Origin: Arsenicicoccus piscis
Lineage (GTDB): Bacteria > Actinomycetota > Actinomycetes > Actinomycetales > Dermatophilaceae
Assembly: GCF_022568835.1 (NCBI RefSeq)
Contig: NZ_JAKZHV010000001.1
Coordinates: 310,001-374,000 of the forward strand
Reading direction: 5' to 3'
Length of the DNA: 64,000 nucleotides
The notes beneath the pieces are model-generated. The model made no database searches. It was not told where the DNA came from and saw only the letters and a program-made list of their open reading frames with translations. Of this stretch, positions 1 to 9,558 are shown one piece after another (the stretch's first letter is position 1; every line of letters begins with the position of its first letter). The translations under genes and the position numbers were made by a program.

Positions 1-3000
1 CGTGGGGTCGAGCGCGGTGGCGGAGGCGGTGTTGACGACCGTGCCGACGTTCATGTCCGCCTGGGTGACGACGTAGGGCGCGGTCGCCTGGCAGGTCGCG
101 ACACCACCCGGCGCGAGGGTCGTGGCACAGGCCAGGTTGGTGATCCCGAGCTTGGGGTCGCTCACCAGGACGTCGTGCACGGTGGTGGTGCCGGCGTTGG
201 TCACGGTGAACGTGTAGGCGATGGTGTCACCCGCGTCCTGGCGACCGTTGCCGTTGGCGTCGTTGACCGTGCCCGCGGCCTTGGCGAGGGTGATCCGCGA
301 CTGGCCACTGGTGTCGGTCGACGTCGTGTCGGGCGGGCTGGTCACCGTGGCACCCGACGGGTCCTTGCCGGACGCCGTGGCGCTGTTGTCGAGGGTGCCC
401 GCGTCGACCTCGGCCTGGGTGAGGGTGTGCGAGACGGCGGAGCAGATCCGCGACTCCCCCGGCGCCAGCGGGTTCGCGCCGCACGCGGTGCCCGCCAGCC
501 CGGCGGTGGCATCGGTGAGGGTCGGCGCGCTGATGGTGACGTTGCCGCTGTTGGTGATCGTGAACCGGTAGGTCACCGTGTCGCCGACATCCGTGCCGTT
601 GCCGTCGATGTCCATGATCGTGCCGGCGGTCTTGTCGAGCGTGAGCGCCGGGGCCTGCGCGACCGTCACGGTCGCCGACGAGGCCGGGCTGGTGACGGTG
701 GCACCGCTCGGGTCCTTCGCCGAGGAGGTCGCGCTGTTCACGACGCTGCCGGCGTTCACGTCCGCCACGGTCACGGTGTAGACCGACCGCGTGCCGATGT
801 CGCAGGTGCGCGTCGCCCCGGGGGCGAGCGGTCCGGTCCCACAGGCGACGTTGGTGAGACCGAGCTTGGCGTCGTTGAGGACGACGCTCGAGAGGGTCTT
901 CGTGCCGGTGTTGGTGACCTTGAAGGTGTACTCGACGGTGTCGCCGAGGTCGTTGCGGCCGGTCGAGTTGGCGTCGACGACGCTGGCCGCGGTCTTGGCC
1001 AGGGCCAGGCTGGTCGGCGCGACGACGGTGACCGTGGCGGTGTCGTTGCGGGTGAGCGCCGTGCCGGTGGGCGGCTGCGCCGTCGCCGAGGCGGTGTTGT
1101 CGATGGTGCCGGCGTCGACGTCGGCCTGGGTGGCCTGGTAGGTCACCGGGTTGCAGCTGCGCGTCTCCCCCGGGGCGAGCGCACCGCCGCACGCCTGGGC
1201 GTTCAGCCCGAGGCGGCCGTCGCTGATGGTGACCGGGGTGAGGGTGACGTTGCCGGTGTTGGTGACCGTGAACGCGTAGGTCGCGGTCTGGCCGACGGCG
1301 GTGACGGTCGCCGGGGACACGCTCTTGTCGAACGTCAGGTCGGGCTTGGCCGCGATGGGGGTGGTCGTCGTGGCGCCGTTGGTCTGGGTGTCCCCGGACG
1401 GGGTCTTCGCCGACACGGTCGCGCTGTTGGCCACCCGGCCGTCGTTGGCGTCCGCCTGGGTCACGACATAGGCCTTGGTGATGCCGCACGAGCGCGTGTC
1501 ACCGGGGGCGAGGTCGCCCGTGCCACAGGGGTCGTTGACCCCGATCTTGGGGTCGGTCACCGTGACGCCACTCAGCGTGAGCGTGCCGGTGTTCTTGACC
1601 AAGAACGTGTAGGTGATCGTGTCGCCGGCGCCGATCCTGCCGTCGTTGTTGGTGTCGGTGAGCGACGAGGCGGTCTTGGTGAGCTCCAGCCCGCCGTTGG
1701 CGTTGAGCTGGATCGACGTGACGTCGGTCGCCGGCGGGGTCTTGGTCCCGCGGACCGAGGTGGCCGAGACGGACGCGGTGTTCGTCATCGTGCCGGCGTC
1801 GAAGTTCGCCTGGGTCAGCGTCCACACGAAGCTCGTGCAGTTGACGTAGGCCCCGGGCGCGATCGTGGTGGTCGGGTCGCCCGTGCAGGAGTAGGAGTAG
1901 CCAGAGGTGGGGTCGGTGATCTGCGGGTCGACGACGGTCGTGTTGCCGACGTTGGTCACCCGGAAGCTGTAGGTCAGCTGGTCGCCGGGGTCCTGGCGAC
2001 CGGACCCGTTGGTGTCCCGGATCGGCGAGTTGGTCTTGTCGAACAGCAGCGCCGGCTTGTCCTCGATCGGCGAGGTCACGTCGTCCGTGGCGGTGTAGAC
2101 CGTGCCGGACTGGTTCTTCGCCGAGACGGTGGCGACGTTGACGGCCTTCCCCGCGTCGACGTCGACGGTGGTGAGCGCGTAGAGCACGGCGGTGCACTCG
2201 CGCGTCTGGCCGGGCAGGAGCTCACCGGTGCCGCAGGTCACGTTGGCGAGACCGGCCTTGGGGTCGGTCAGTCGCACGTCGTTCAGCGTGACGGTGCCGG
2301 TGTTCTTGACGAGGAAGCGGTACTGGATCGTGTCGCCGGCGTCCTGCACGCCGCTGGTGTTCGCGTCGTTGATGTCCGAGCCGGTCTGCGGGTTGACGAC
2401 CGACTGCTTGTCCAGGGTGATCGTCGTCGCCGGGGTGAGCGTCACCGACGCCGAGTCGGTGGCGGGGACGACCGTGTTGTCGGGCGTCGTCGCGCTCGCG
2501 GTCGCCGTGTTGTTGACCGAGCCGGCGTTCATGTCCGCCTGGGTCAGGGTGTAGACGGGCGACGTGCAGGTGCGCGACTCACCCGGCGCCAGCGGCCCGG
2601 TGCCGCACGGCGCGGCGGCCATGCCGAGCATGTTGTCCGTGATGGTGACCGGGTAGAGCGACACGGTGCCGGTGTTCACGACGGTGAAGGTGTAGGTGAC
2701 GGTGTCGCCGGCATCCTGCTTGCCCGAGGCGTTGGCGTCGACGACCGGGTTGGCCGACTTGTTGAAGGTGTAGGACGGCCGCGTGATGAGCGGGGTCGTC
2801 ACCGAGTCGGACGCGATCAGCGCCGCGCCGGTGGGCGGCGTGCCCGAGACGGACGCATTGTTGACGACCTGGGCGGCGTTCAGGTCGGCCTGGGTGACGG
2901 TGTAGACGTGCCCACCGGTGAAGCAGTAGGTCGAGGCGCCCGGCGCCAGCGTGCCGGTGCCACAGGTCACCTGGTTCAGGCCCAGCTTCGCGTCGGTGAG

Positions 3001-6000
3001 CTGCAGGTTCGTGAGCGTCACCGTGCCGGTGTTGGTCACGTAGAACCGGTAGGTGATGGTGTCGCCCGCATCGGTCCGGCCGTTGCCGTTGGCGTCGACC
3101 ACCGCGTTGGCGGTCTTGTCGAGGGCCAGGCCACGAGTCTGGGTGATCGACGTCGACGTCGTGTCCACCGGGGAGGTGGCCACCGTGCCGGTCGGACCGG
3201 CCGCGGTCGCGGTCGCCGAGTTGTCGTAGCTGCCCGCGTCCACGTCGGCCTGGGTGAGCGTGTAGACCTTCTGGTAGCACTCGCGCGAGACGCCCGGGTC
3301 GAGCGGGGTCGCCGGGGTGCACGCGACGCCGTTGAGGCCGAGCTGGGCGTCGGTGACCTTCGGGTTGGTCAGCGTCACGGTGCCGGTGTTGATGATCGTG
3401 TAGGTGAACGTGATGGTGTCACCGGCATCGCGGCGGCCGTTGGCGTTGGCGTCCGCGATCGGCGACGCGGTCTTGTCGACGCCGACCGACGGCGGGGCGA
3501 TCGTCGTGCTGAAGTCGGCCGTCTCGGTGTCGGTGCCGGACACCTGGGCGCCGGACGGCGGGGTGCCGATCGCGGTGGCGGTGTTGACCACCTTGCCGGC
3601 GTTGCTGTCGGCCTGGGTGAGGGTGTAGGTGCGGCTCACCGTGCAGGTCCGGGTCGCACCGGCCGGGACCGCGCCGACTCCACAGTCGACGGCGTTGAGG
3701 CCGAGCTTGGCGTCGGTGATGGTCACGGGGTTGAGCGAGACCGTGCCGGTGTTGGTGACGACGAAGGTGTAGGTGATCGTGTCACCGGCGTCGGGGCCGT
3801 TGTTGTCGGGGTCGGAGAGCGCCGAGCGCTGCTTGTCGAGGGTGAGCCCGGTGGCCGCGGCCAGCTGGCGCGAGGTGGAGTCGCTGCCGGTCACGGTGAC
3901 GCCCTTGGGCGAGCGGCCGGACGCCGTGGCCGTGTTGTTGAGCGCACCGGCGTCCATGTCGGTCGTCGTGATCACGTACGCCTTGGCCGTGCAGGTCCGG
4001 GTGGCCTTCGGCGCGAGCGGCGTGGTGTCACTGCTCAGGCAGGCGGCGCCCGCGAGCCCCAGCTTGCCGTCGGTCAGGGTGAGGTTGGACAGCGACACGT
4101 TGCCGGTGTTGGTGATCGAGAACGTGTAGGTCACCGTGTCACCGGCGTCGACCCGGCCGCTGTTGTTGGTGTCGACGGGCGCGCTGTCCACCTTGTCGAC
4201 CGTCAGGCTCGGGATCGGGGTGATCGGCACGTCGGCCATCGCGGTCGCGGCAGCGGCGGTGCCGGCCGGGTCGTTGGCCGTGCCGAGGACGGACGCGTCG
4301 TTGTGGACGTTGCCCGCGTCGACGTCGGCCTGGGTCAGGGTGTGGTCGCGCGGCGTGCACTGTCGCGACTGCCCCGGCTCGAGCACGGTGGTGGCGGTGG
4401 CGTCGCAGGCGACGCCCGCGAGGCCCAGCGTGGCGTCGGTGAGCTGCACCGACTTCAGCGACACGTTGCCGGTGTTGACGACGGTGAAGTTGTAGGTCGC
4501 GGTGTCACCCGCGTCGCGCGTGCCGTTGCCGTTGGTGTCGGTGTAGGACGCGGTCTTGGCCAGCGTGAGCGACACCTTCGGCGGCAGGGTGGTCGAGGTC
4601 GAGTCGGTGGAGACGACGTCGACGTTCTGCGGGGAGCGCGCGTGGATGGTCGCCGTGTTGTCCAGCGTCCCGGCGTCCACGTCCGCCTGGGTCAGCGTGT
4701 AGGTGTAGTCCGGGCAGTTCGCCGTCGCACCGGGTGCGAGGGGCGAGGACAGGCAGGTCGAGTAGTTCTGGCTCAGCTTGGCGTCGACCAGCTGCACCGG
4801 GTTGAGCGTGACGTTGCCCGTGTTCGTGATGACGAAGCGGTAGGTGATCTTGTCGCCGACGTCGACCCGGCCGTTGCCGTTCACGTCGGTGACGGGCGTG
4901 GTGCCGGCGTTGCCGGAGGCGACGACCTGCTTGTCCAGCAGCACCTTCGGGCTGGTGGTCACCGGCTTGCTCGCCGTGGCCACGCCTTCGATGAGCGCCC
5001 CGGAGGCGTTGTAGGCGTGGGCGCGCGCCGTGTTGTCGACCTTGCCCGCGTCGATGTCGGCCTGGGTGAGCCGGTAGCTCACGGTGGTCCCGCAGTCGCG
5101 CGTCGCGCCGGGGGTGAGTGGCCCGGTCCCGCAGGCGATGTCCGAGCCGCTCAGCTTCGTGTCGGTGATCGAGACGTTGGTCAAGGTGACCGCGCCGGTG
5201 TTCTTGACGGCGAAGGTGTAGGCGACCGTGTCGCCCGGGTCGGTCACGCCGTTGCCGTTGGTGTCGGTGACGGCACCGGCGGTCTTGGTGAGCTGCAGCG
5301 CGGACGTGGCGCCGACCGAGGACGAGGCGCTGCTGGTCGCACCGACCTCGTTGCCGGTCGGGGGCTGGGCGTAGGCGTTGGCCGTGTTGGCGACGGCGCC
5401 GGAGTCGATGTCGAACTGGGTGAGCCGATAGGTCGCCTGGGCGCACGACCGGCTGGTGTTGGGCGCGAGCGATCCGGTGCCGCAGGCGACCCGGTTGAGG
5501 CCGAGGGTGGAGTCGCTGAGCAGGACGTTGGTCACCGAGACCGAGCCGTCGTTGGTCACCAGGAAGCTGTAGGTGATCGCGTCGCCCGCGTCCGTCTGGC
5601 CGTTGTTGTTCGCGTCGACGACCGCGCCCGCGGTCTTCTTCAGCGTGATGTGCGAGGTGCCGCTCACGACGTTGGACGAGGCGTCCGTGGACTGCACGAC
5701 CGTGCCGGACGGGCTACGGCCCTGGGCGGTGGCGTTGTTGTTGTACGAGCCGGAGTCCAGGTCGGTCTGGGTGATCGAGTGCGACGCGGTCGGGCAGCTG
5801 ACCGTCGCGCCGGGAGCGAGGCCGCCGGTGCCACAGGTCGCGTTGGAGATGCCGAGGCTGGGGTCGCTCACGGTGACCGGGTTGAGCGTCACCGTGCCGG
5901 TGTTCTTGACCAGGAACGAGAAGGCGATGGTGTCGCCCACGTCGATGCGGCCGTTGCCGTTGACGTCGCTGATGGCGCCGGCCTGCTTGTCCAGCAGCAC

Positions 6001-6700
6001 CGACGGGCTCGGCGGGATGGTCACCGTCGCCGTGTTCGTGGCCGAGCTCTTGCCGCCCGCGGTGTCGGTGCCCTGCGCGTTCGCGGTGTTGGCGACCGTG
6101 CCCGCGTCCACGTCGACCTGGGTCAGGGTGTAGGGCGCCGGGGCCGTGCAGGTGACCGACTGGCCGACGTTGACCGCCCCACAGTTGAGGTTGCTGATCC
6201 CGAGCTTGCTGTCGTTGATCAGGACACCGGTCATGTTGAGGTTTCCGGTGTTGGTGACCTTGAACGTGTAGGTCACCTGGTCGCCGGCGTCCGGCCCGTT
6301 GCCGTCCAGGTCGTTGATGACGCTGGCGCTCTTGTTGAGCGAGATGCCCGGGCCGGCGACGATCGAGCTGGTCGTGGAGTCCTGGCCGGTCGCGGTGGCG
6401 GTGCCGTTCGGTGACTTGCCGCTGGCGGTCGCGGTGTTGGTCACCCCACCGGCGGTGACGTCCGCCTGGGTCAGGGTGTAGGTGACGGTGCTGCAGGTCC
6501 GGGACGCGCCCGGGGCGAGGATGCCCGTGCCGCACGCCACGTTGGTCAGGCCGAGCTTGGCGTCCGACAACGTGACCGTGTCGAGGTTGACCGCGGAGGT
6601 GTTGGTGACGACGAAGCTGTAGGCGATGGTGTCGCCCGCGTCCTGCTTGCCGCTGCCGTTGAGGTCCTGGATCGGGCCGGCCTGCTTGTCGAGCGCGATC
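1..6700 (-). repeat. Nineteen tandem coding repeats of about 355 bp
   Basis: The C-terminal part of the giant surface protein is built of 19 diverged units with a period near 355 bp. The phrase DANGNGRxDAGDT or a variant recurs at about 240, 590, 945, 1630, 1990, 2345, 2710, 3065, 3425, 3785, 4145, 4505, 4865, 5235, 5585, 5945, 6285 and 6640. The unit near 1300 has lost it. Units differ at many positions, so the array is old and not recently expanded. Confidence 0.9.
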
Positions 6701-9234
6701 GTCACCGTCGGCGGCGTGGGCGGCTCGATGCAGGCCATGTTGTTGCTGGTCTTGATGTCACCGGTCACCGACACCGAGTTGTAGAGACCGGTGCCCGGCA
6801 GCGCCAGATCGCAGGCGGTCGCGACGTTGTTGTCCTTGAAGTGGAACTTCTCGGTGATGGCGTAGGTGTGCGTCGCACCGGCGGCCAGGTAGGTGCTGGC
6901 GGGCGCCAGGGTGTAAGGCCCTGCGCCGACCGCGTTGGAGCCGGCCGGTGCTCCGGGACCCGACCCCGTCCAGGTCGCGGAGTCGACCTGCAGGTTCGAG
7001 GAGAAGGCCGGGGTGTCGGTGAGCGGTCCGTACGTACCGTCCACGAGACCGGAGTTGGTGACGGTCACGGTGTAGGTCGCCGTGTAGGAGCCGTCGGCGG
7101 CCGGCCCGGTCACGGTGCCGGCACGCTTGACGGCGTCGATCTGCGGGGTCCGCACGGGCGGGTTGACGCAGGCCGCGTTGTTGGTGCTCACGGTGTCCGA
7201 GCCACCCTGCAGGCTCACGCTGTTGTAGAGCCCGGTGCCGGGTCCGTTACAGGTCGTCGCCGCGTTCTGGTCGGTGAACCTGAACGTCGAGGTGACCGTC
7301 CAGGTCATGGTGGTGCCGGCGTTGATCTTGGTGCCGGCCGGCACCAGGTTGGCCGTGCCGGCGCCGCTGACCGAGCCACCCGTCGCGCCACCGCCGGTGC
7401 CCGTCCAGGCCGTGCTCTGGATCGCCAGGTTGCCGGCGAACGTGGGGGTGTCCACGAGGGGGCCGACGACGGCGTAGCCCTGGCCGGTGTTGGCCAGGGT
7501 GACGTTGTAGGTGACCGTGTAGTTACCGCTCGCGTCCGGGCCGGTGATCGTGCCACCGGACTTGGACGCGTCCAGCTTGGGCGTGAGGACCGTGACCTGG
7601 GTCGTGTCCGTGACCGTCTGGGTGTTGCCGGCGCCGTCCTTGCCGGTCGCCGTCGCGGAGTTCGTGTAGCTGTCGGTCGCGTTCGGTCCCGAGCACGTCC
7701 ACGTGACCGGGTTGCCCGGTTGCACGGTGAACGCGGTGGTCCGCGCGCACGCGGGGGCCAGCTGGTCGGCGACGGTCACGCCGGTCATGTCGGCGGAGCT
7801 GTCGTTGCGGACCGTGATGGTGAACGAGGGTGCGTCACCCTGGTTGACGGTCTGGGCGTCATTGCCGCTCGCGGCCGACTTGGTGATCGTGAAGCTGGCC
7901 ACCGGCACCGAGATGGCGGCCGCCTTGAACAGATAGCTGTCCTGGGTCGAGTTGAACCCGAGCCGCACGGCCGTCGATCCGGTCGTCACCGCCGGCAGCG
8001 CGACCGTGTGGGCGTCGATGCTGGCGTTGTAGGAGCCGGCGACGCTCGTCTGGGTGGTGGGGAGGGCGCCGCTCACCGCTCCGGAGCTCGAGCTGCTGAA
8101 CTGCCCGTTGGTCATATTGGTCAGGGGGGCCGCCCCGTCGGCGAAGGACACGCCCACGTTGCCGCCGCTCGGGGCGGCGCCGGCCCCGGTGCCGGTGGAT
8201 GTCGCAGCCACACCCGAGGCGCCCGTGATCCCCTGTGCCGCCCCGTAGGCACCGGTGGTGCTGACGCTCTGGTAGATCGCGCCGTCACCGGTGATGCCGC
8301 CGTCACCCTCCATCAGGATGTAGGACGCCTTGGCGCCGGTCGAGACGGCGGTCGCCTGCAGCTGCGCGTAGACCGGCGCGTCGCCCTGGAACTGACGCAG
8401 ATGCCCGTCGTAGATGGCGACCTGACGGGCGTAGGTGTTGGTGGCGCCGTAGGTCGACTTGCCGAAGTCGTAGACGAGGGTGAGGCCCCAGCCGCCCGCG
8501 CAGTTGTTGCCCTGCGGGGCCCAGACGTTGCCCACCGTGATGGTCTGCGGGGTGCCGGTGGCGAGGCTCGAGAAGGCGTTCGTGACGTCGGCCTGGGCGG
8601 AGTAGTACTGGCTCTGTCTCGGACCCAGCTGCGACTGGGACTCGGCGGCCAGCGACTCGTAGTTCACGTCGACGTAACCGGCACCACCGACGCTGAGCTT
8701 GACCGGCTGGCCGATCGGGCTGGACGGCTGGTTCGCCGCCAAGGACGCCTGGGTGCCGGTGGTGAAGCGCGTGCTGCAGGAGAAGGCGTAGGTCCCGGTG
8801 ACCCAGTTGACGCCGTTGGCATCGGTCGTGGCGCCGGTGTTGCCCATCCAGTAGAGCATCGCCTTGACGACCTTGGCGCCGTTGGGCACGGTCACCGATG
8901 CCGAGGTGGAGTTGTAGGTGCTGGCGACCGAGTCCATGTCCACGGACCGCATGATGAGGTCGTCGTTGTAGACGGCGCCCGGGTTGGCGCTGTTCAAGTT
9001 CGTGCAGTTGGTCTGCCCCGAGCACCCGAGCACGCCGTTGCCGGTGGTGATGAAGTCACCGTTGACGACCTGGTTGAACGAGTAGTCCATGCCGTCGACG
9101 ACCACACCGGACGCGGTGGGCATCGAGACGAAGAACGCGAAGACGACGGCGAGGACCGTGACCACGGACGTCGGGAGCAGCGTCCGGCTGCGCGCGAGAC
9201 CGCGCAGGCTCGGGCCTCCAGCCGTACGTCCCAT
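1..9234 (-). CDS. Giant secreted DUF11/DUF7507-type tandem-repeat surface protein, C-terminus beyond window
   Basis: A single minus-strand frame is open from an ATG at 9234 to the window edge: 3078 codons without a stop, so the C-terminus is missing. The start is firm, with an in-frame TGA four codons upstream and a GAGGG box just before the ATG. Residues 18-42 form a signal peptide (ending SMPTASG). Residues 45-440 are a Gly/Ser/Thr-rich globular N-terminal region that I cannot assign. A DUF11-like unit follows (about 446-555), then two related units (about 558-845), then 19 tandem units of about 118 residues. Each unit ends in a phrase like YTLTQADVDAG followed by NTATASG. Such proteins form extended cell-surface stalks or adhesins. 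A sortase motif would lie outside the window. Function unknown; secretion and repeat architecture are clear. Confidence 0.93.
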   Translation of the reverse strand, partial: MGRTAGGPSLRGLARSRTLLPTSVVTVLAVVFAFFVSMPTASGVVVDGMDYSFNQVVNGDFITTGNGVLGCSGQTNCTNLNSANPGAVYNDDLIMRSVDMDSVASTYNSTSASVTVPNGAKVVKAMLYWMGNTGATTDANGVNWVTGTYAFSCSTRFTTGTQASLAANQPSSPIGQPVKLSVGGAGYVDVNYESLAAESQSQLGPRQSQYYSAQADVTNAFSSLATGTPQTITVGNVWAPQGNNCAGGWGLTLVYDFGKSTYGATNTYARQVAIYDGHLRQFQGDAPVYAQLQATAVSTGAKASYILMEGDGGITGDGAIYQSVSTTGAYGAAQGITGASGVAATSTGTGAGAAPSGGNVGVSFADGAAPLTNMTNGQFSSSSSGAVSGALPTTQTSVAGSYNASIDAHTVALPAVTTGSTAVRLGFNSTQDSYLFKAAAISVPVASFTITKSAASGNDAQTVNQGDAPSFTITVRNDSSADMTGVTVADQLAPACARTTAFTVQPGNPVTWTCSGPNATDSYTNSATATGKDGAGNTQTVTDTTQVTVLTPKLDASKSGGTITGPDASGNYTVTYNVTLANTGQGYAVVGPLVDTPTFAGNLAIQSTAWTGTGGGATGGSVSGAGTANLVPAGTKINAGTTMTWTVTSTFRFTDQNAATTCNGPGTGLYNSVSLQGGSDTVSTNNAACVNPPVRTPQIDAVKRAGTVTGPAADGSYTATYTVTVTNSGLVDGTYGPLTDTPAFSSNLQVDSATWTGSGPGAPAGSNAVGAGPYTLAPASTYLAAGATHTYAITEKFHFKDNNVATACDLALPGTGLYNSVSVTGDIKTSNNMACIEPPTPPTVTIALDKQAGPIQDLNGSGKQDAGDTIAYSFVVTNTSAVNLDTVTLSDAKLGLTNVACGTGILAPGASRTCSTVTYTLTQADVTAGGVTNTATASGKSPNGTATATGQDSTTSSIVAGPGISLNKSASVINDLDGNGPDAGDQVTYTFKVTNTGNLNMTGVLINDSKLGISNLNCGAVNVGQSVTCTAPAPYTLTQVDVDAGTVANTANAQGTDTAGGKSSATNTATVTIPPSPSVLLDKQAGAISDVNGNGRIDVGDTIAFSFLVKNTGTVTLNPVTVSDPSLGISNATCGTGGLAPGATVSCPTASHSITQTDLDSGSYNNNATAQGRSPSGTVVQSTDASSNVVSGTSHITLKKTAGAVVDANNNGQTDAGDAITYSFLVTNDGSVSVTNVLLSDSTLGLNRVACGTGSLAPNTSRSCAQATYRLTQFDIDSGAVANTANAYAQPPTGNEVGATSSASSSVGATSALQLTKTAGAVTDTNGNGVTDPGDTVAYTFAVKNTGAVTLTNVSITDTKLSGSDIACGTGPLTPGATRDCGTTVSYRLTQADIDAGKVDNTARAHAYNASGALIEGVATASKPVTTSPKVLLDKQVVASGNAGTTPVTDVNGNGRVDVGDKITYRFVITNTGNVTLNPVQLVDAKLSQNYSTCLSSPLAPGATANCPDYTYTLTQADVDAGTLDNTATIHARSPQNVDVVSTDSTSTTLPPKVSLTLAKTASYTDTNGNGTRDAGDTATYNFTVVNTGNVSLKSVQLTDATLGLAGVACDATATTVLEPGQSRQCTPRDHTLTQADVDAGNVHNDASVLGTANDPAGTAAAATAMADVPITPIPSLTVDKVDSAPVDTNNSGRVDAGDTVTYTFSITNTGNVSLSNLTLTDGKLGLAGAACLSSDTTPLAPKATRTCTAKAYVITTTDMDAGALNNTATASGRSPKGVTVTGSDSTSRQLAAATGLTLDKQRSALSDPDNNGPDAGDTITYTFVVTNTGTVSLNPVTITDAKLGLNAVDCGVGAVPAGATRTCTVSRTYTLTQADSNAGKVVNTATAIGTPPSGAQVSGTDTETADFSTTIAPPSVGVDKTASPIADANANGRRDAGDTITFTYTIINTGTVTLTNPKVTDAQLGLNGVACTPATPLDPGVSRECYQKVYTLTQADVDAGSYDNSATATAAGPTGTVATSPVDTTSTSITQTRGLALDKTANAVVDANGNGRTDAGDTITYRFYVTNTGTVTLTNLQLTDAKLGLNQVTCGTGTLAPGASTYCFTGGHVYTVTQADLNAAQVVNNASVSGTPPTGAALIASDSVTTPLITRPSYTFNKSANPVVDANASGKQDAGDTVTYTFTVVNTGTVSLYPVTITDNMLGMAAAPCGTGPLAPGESRTCTSPVYTLTQADMNAGSVNNTATASATTPDNTVVPATDSASVTLTPATTITLDKQSVVNPQTGSDINDANTSGVQDAGDTIQYRFLVKNTGTVTLNDVRLTDPKAGLANVTCGTGELLPGQTRECTAVLYALTTVDVDAGKAVNVATVSAKNQSGTVYTATDDVTSPIEDKPALLFDKTNSPIRDTNGSGRQDPGDQLTYSFRVTNVGNTTVVDPQITDPTSGYSYSCTGDPTTTIAPGAYVNCTSFVWTLTQANFDAGTMTNTASVSATSVRGTKTPPATDVTSIQLNANGGLELTKTASSLTDTNNDGRIGAGDTITYTFLVKNTGTLTLSGVTVTDPKIGVNDPCGTGDLAPGDTRSCGITKAYVVTQADANDGRVANSATVSAKTPSGDTQTNGATTTTPIAAKPDLTFDKSVSPATVTAVGQTATYAFTVTNTGNVTLTPVTISDGRLGLNAQACGGALAPGETRSCNPVTYQATQADVDAGTIDNTASATAQPPTGTALTRNDTATVTVVAPTSLALAKTAASVVDANSTGRNDLGDTVEYTFKVTNTGTKTLSSVVLNDAKLGLTNVACGTGPLAPGATRTCDIGTRSVYTVTVADVNAGSVVNSATSSAKDPSGATVTSPASSATVTVAQAPALTLDKTAGTIMDIDGNGTDVGDTVTYRFTITNSGNVTISAPTLTDATAGLAGTACGANPLAPGESRICSAVSHTLTQAEVDAGTLDNSATASGKDPSGATVTSPPDTTSTDTSGQSRITLAKAAGTVNDANGNGRQDAGDTIAYTFTVTNAGTTTVHDVLVSDPKLGITNLACATTLAPGGVATCQATAPYVVTQADMNVGTVVNTASATALDPT

Positions 9235-9392
9235 CCCGCTCCCTCAGACCGCCGTCCGCGGGGACACTCGCCCCACAGGCCCCCGCCGACAGTTCCCGAG
9301 CAACCACACAGTGTGATCACTTTCGCGGCCAATATAACGCTCTGCATACTGGCCGCCACGTTGAGTGAGAATAAACTGAGGACGCTGAGCAC
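9235..9392 (-). promoter_or_regulatory. Upstream region of the giant surface-protein gene
   Basis: Apart from the ribosome-binding region this gap holds no gene. It contains the most AT-rich patch nearby (about 9325-9380, including TTATATT and TTTATTC on the minus strand), which is the likely promoter. No convincing -35/-10 pair can be fixed by eye. Confidence 0.35.
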
Positions 9393-9420
9393 GCCGAACG
9401 GGTGAGTTCACCCGTTCGGC
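9393..9420 (-). terminator. Perfect 13-bp hairpin after the P450 gene
   Basis: GCCGAACGGGTGA (9393-9405) pairs perfectly with 9408-9420. It lies between the P450 stop (9559) and the surface-protein promoter. There is no U tract on the minus strand, so it could be a factor-assisted terminator or an operator. The rest of 9421-9558 shows no recognisable feature. Confidence 0.5.
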
Positions 9421-9558
9421 CCTGCCAGGATCAGGAGAAGTCCGGCATCACGGCGCACCTCGGATCGGACAGATCCGCCCAAGCCGGCAGCAGTGAGTGC
9501 GGTCGCTGCGCGGGACGACCGCGTCAGAGCGGGGTCGGCGCCCGGCGGTGACGCCGGG

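Noticed and set aside
175-6414. A 2079-codon plus-strand open frame opposite the giant repeat protein
   Set aside because: Its translation is Arg/Gly/Val/Asp-rich low complexity with no domain. The opposite strand encodes clear repeat domains in phase with their period. GC-rich codon use creates such long antisense frames.
6841-9405. An 854-codon plus-strand open frame
   Set aside because: Antisense to the N-terminal part of the surface protein; composition is typical of a shadow frame and there is no ribosome site.
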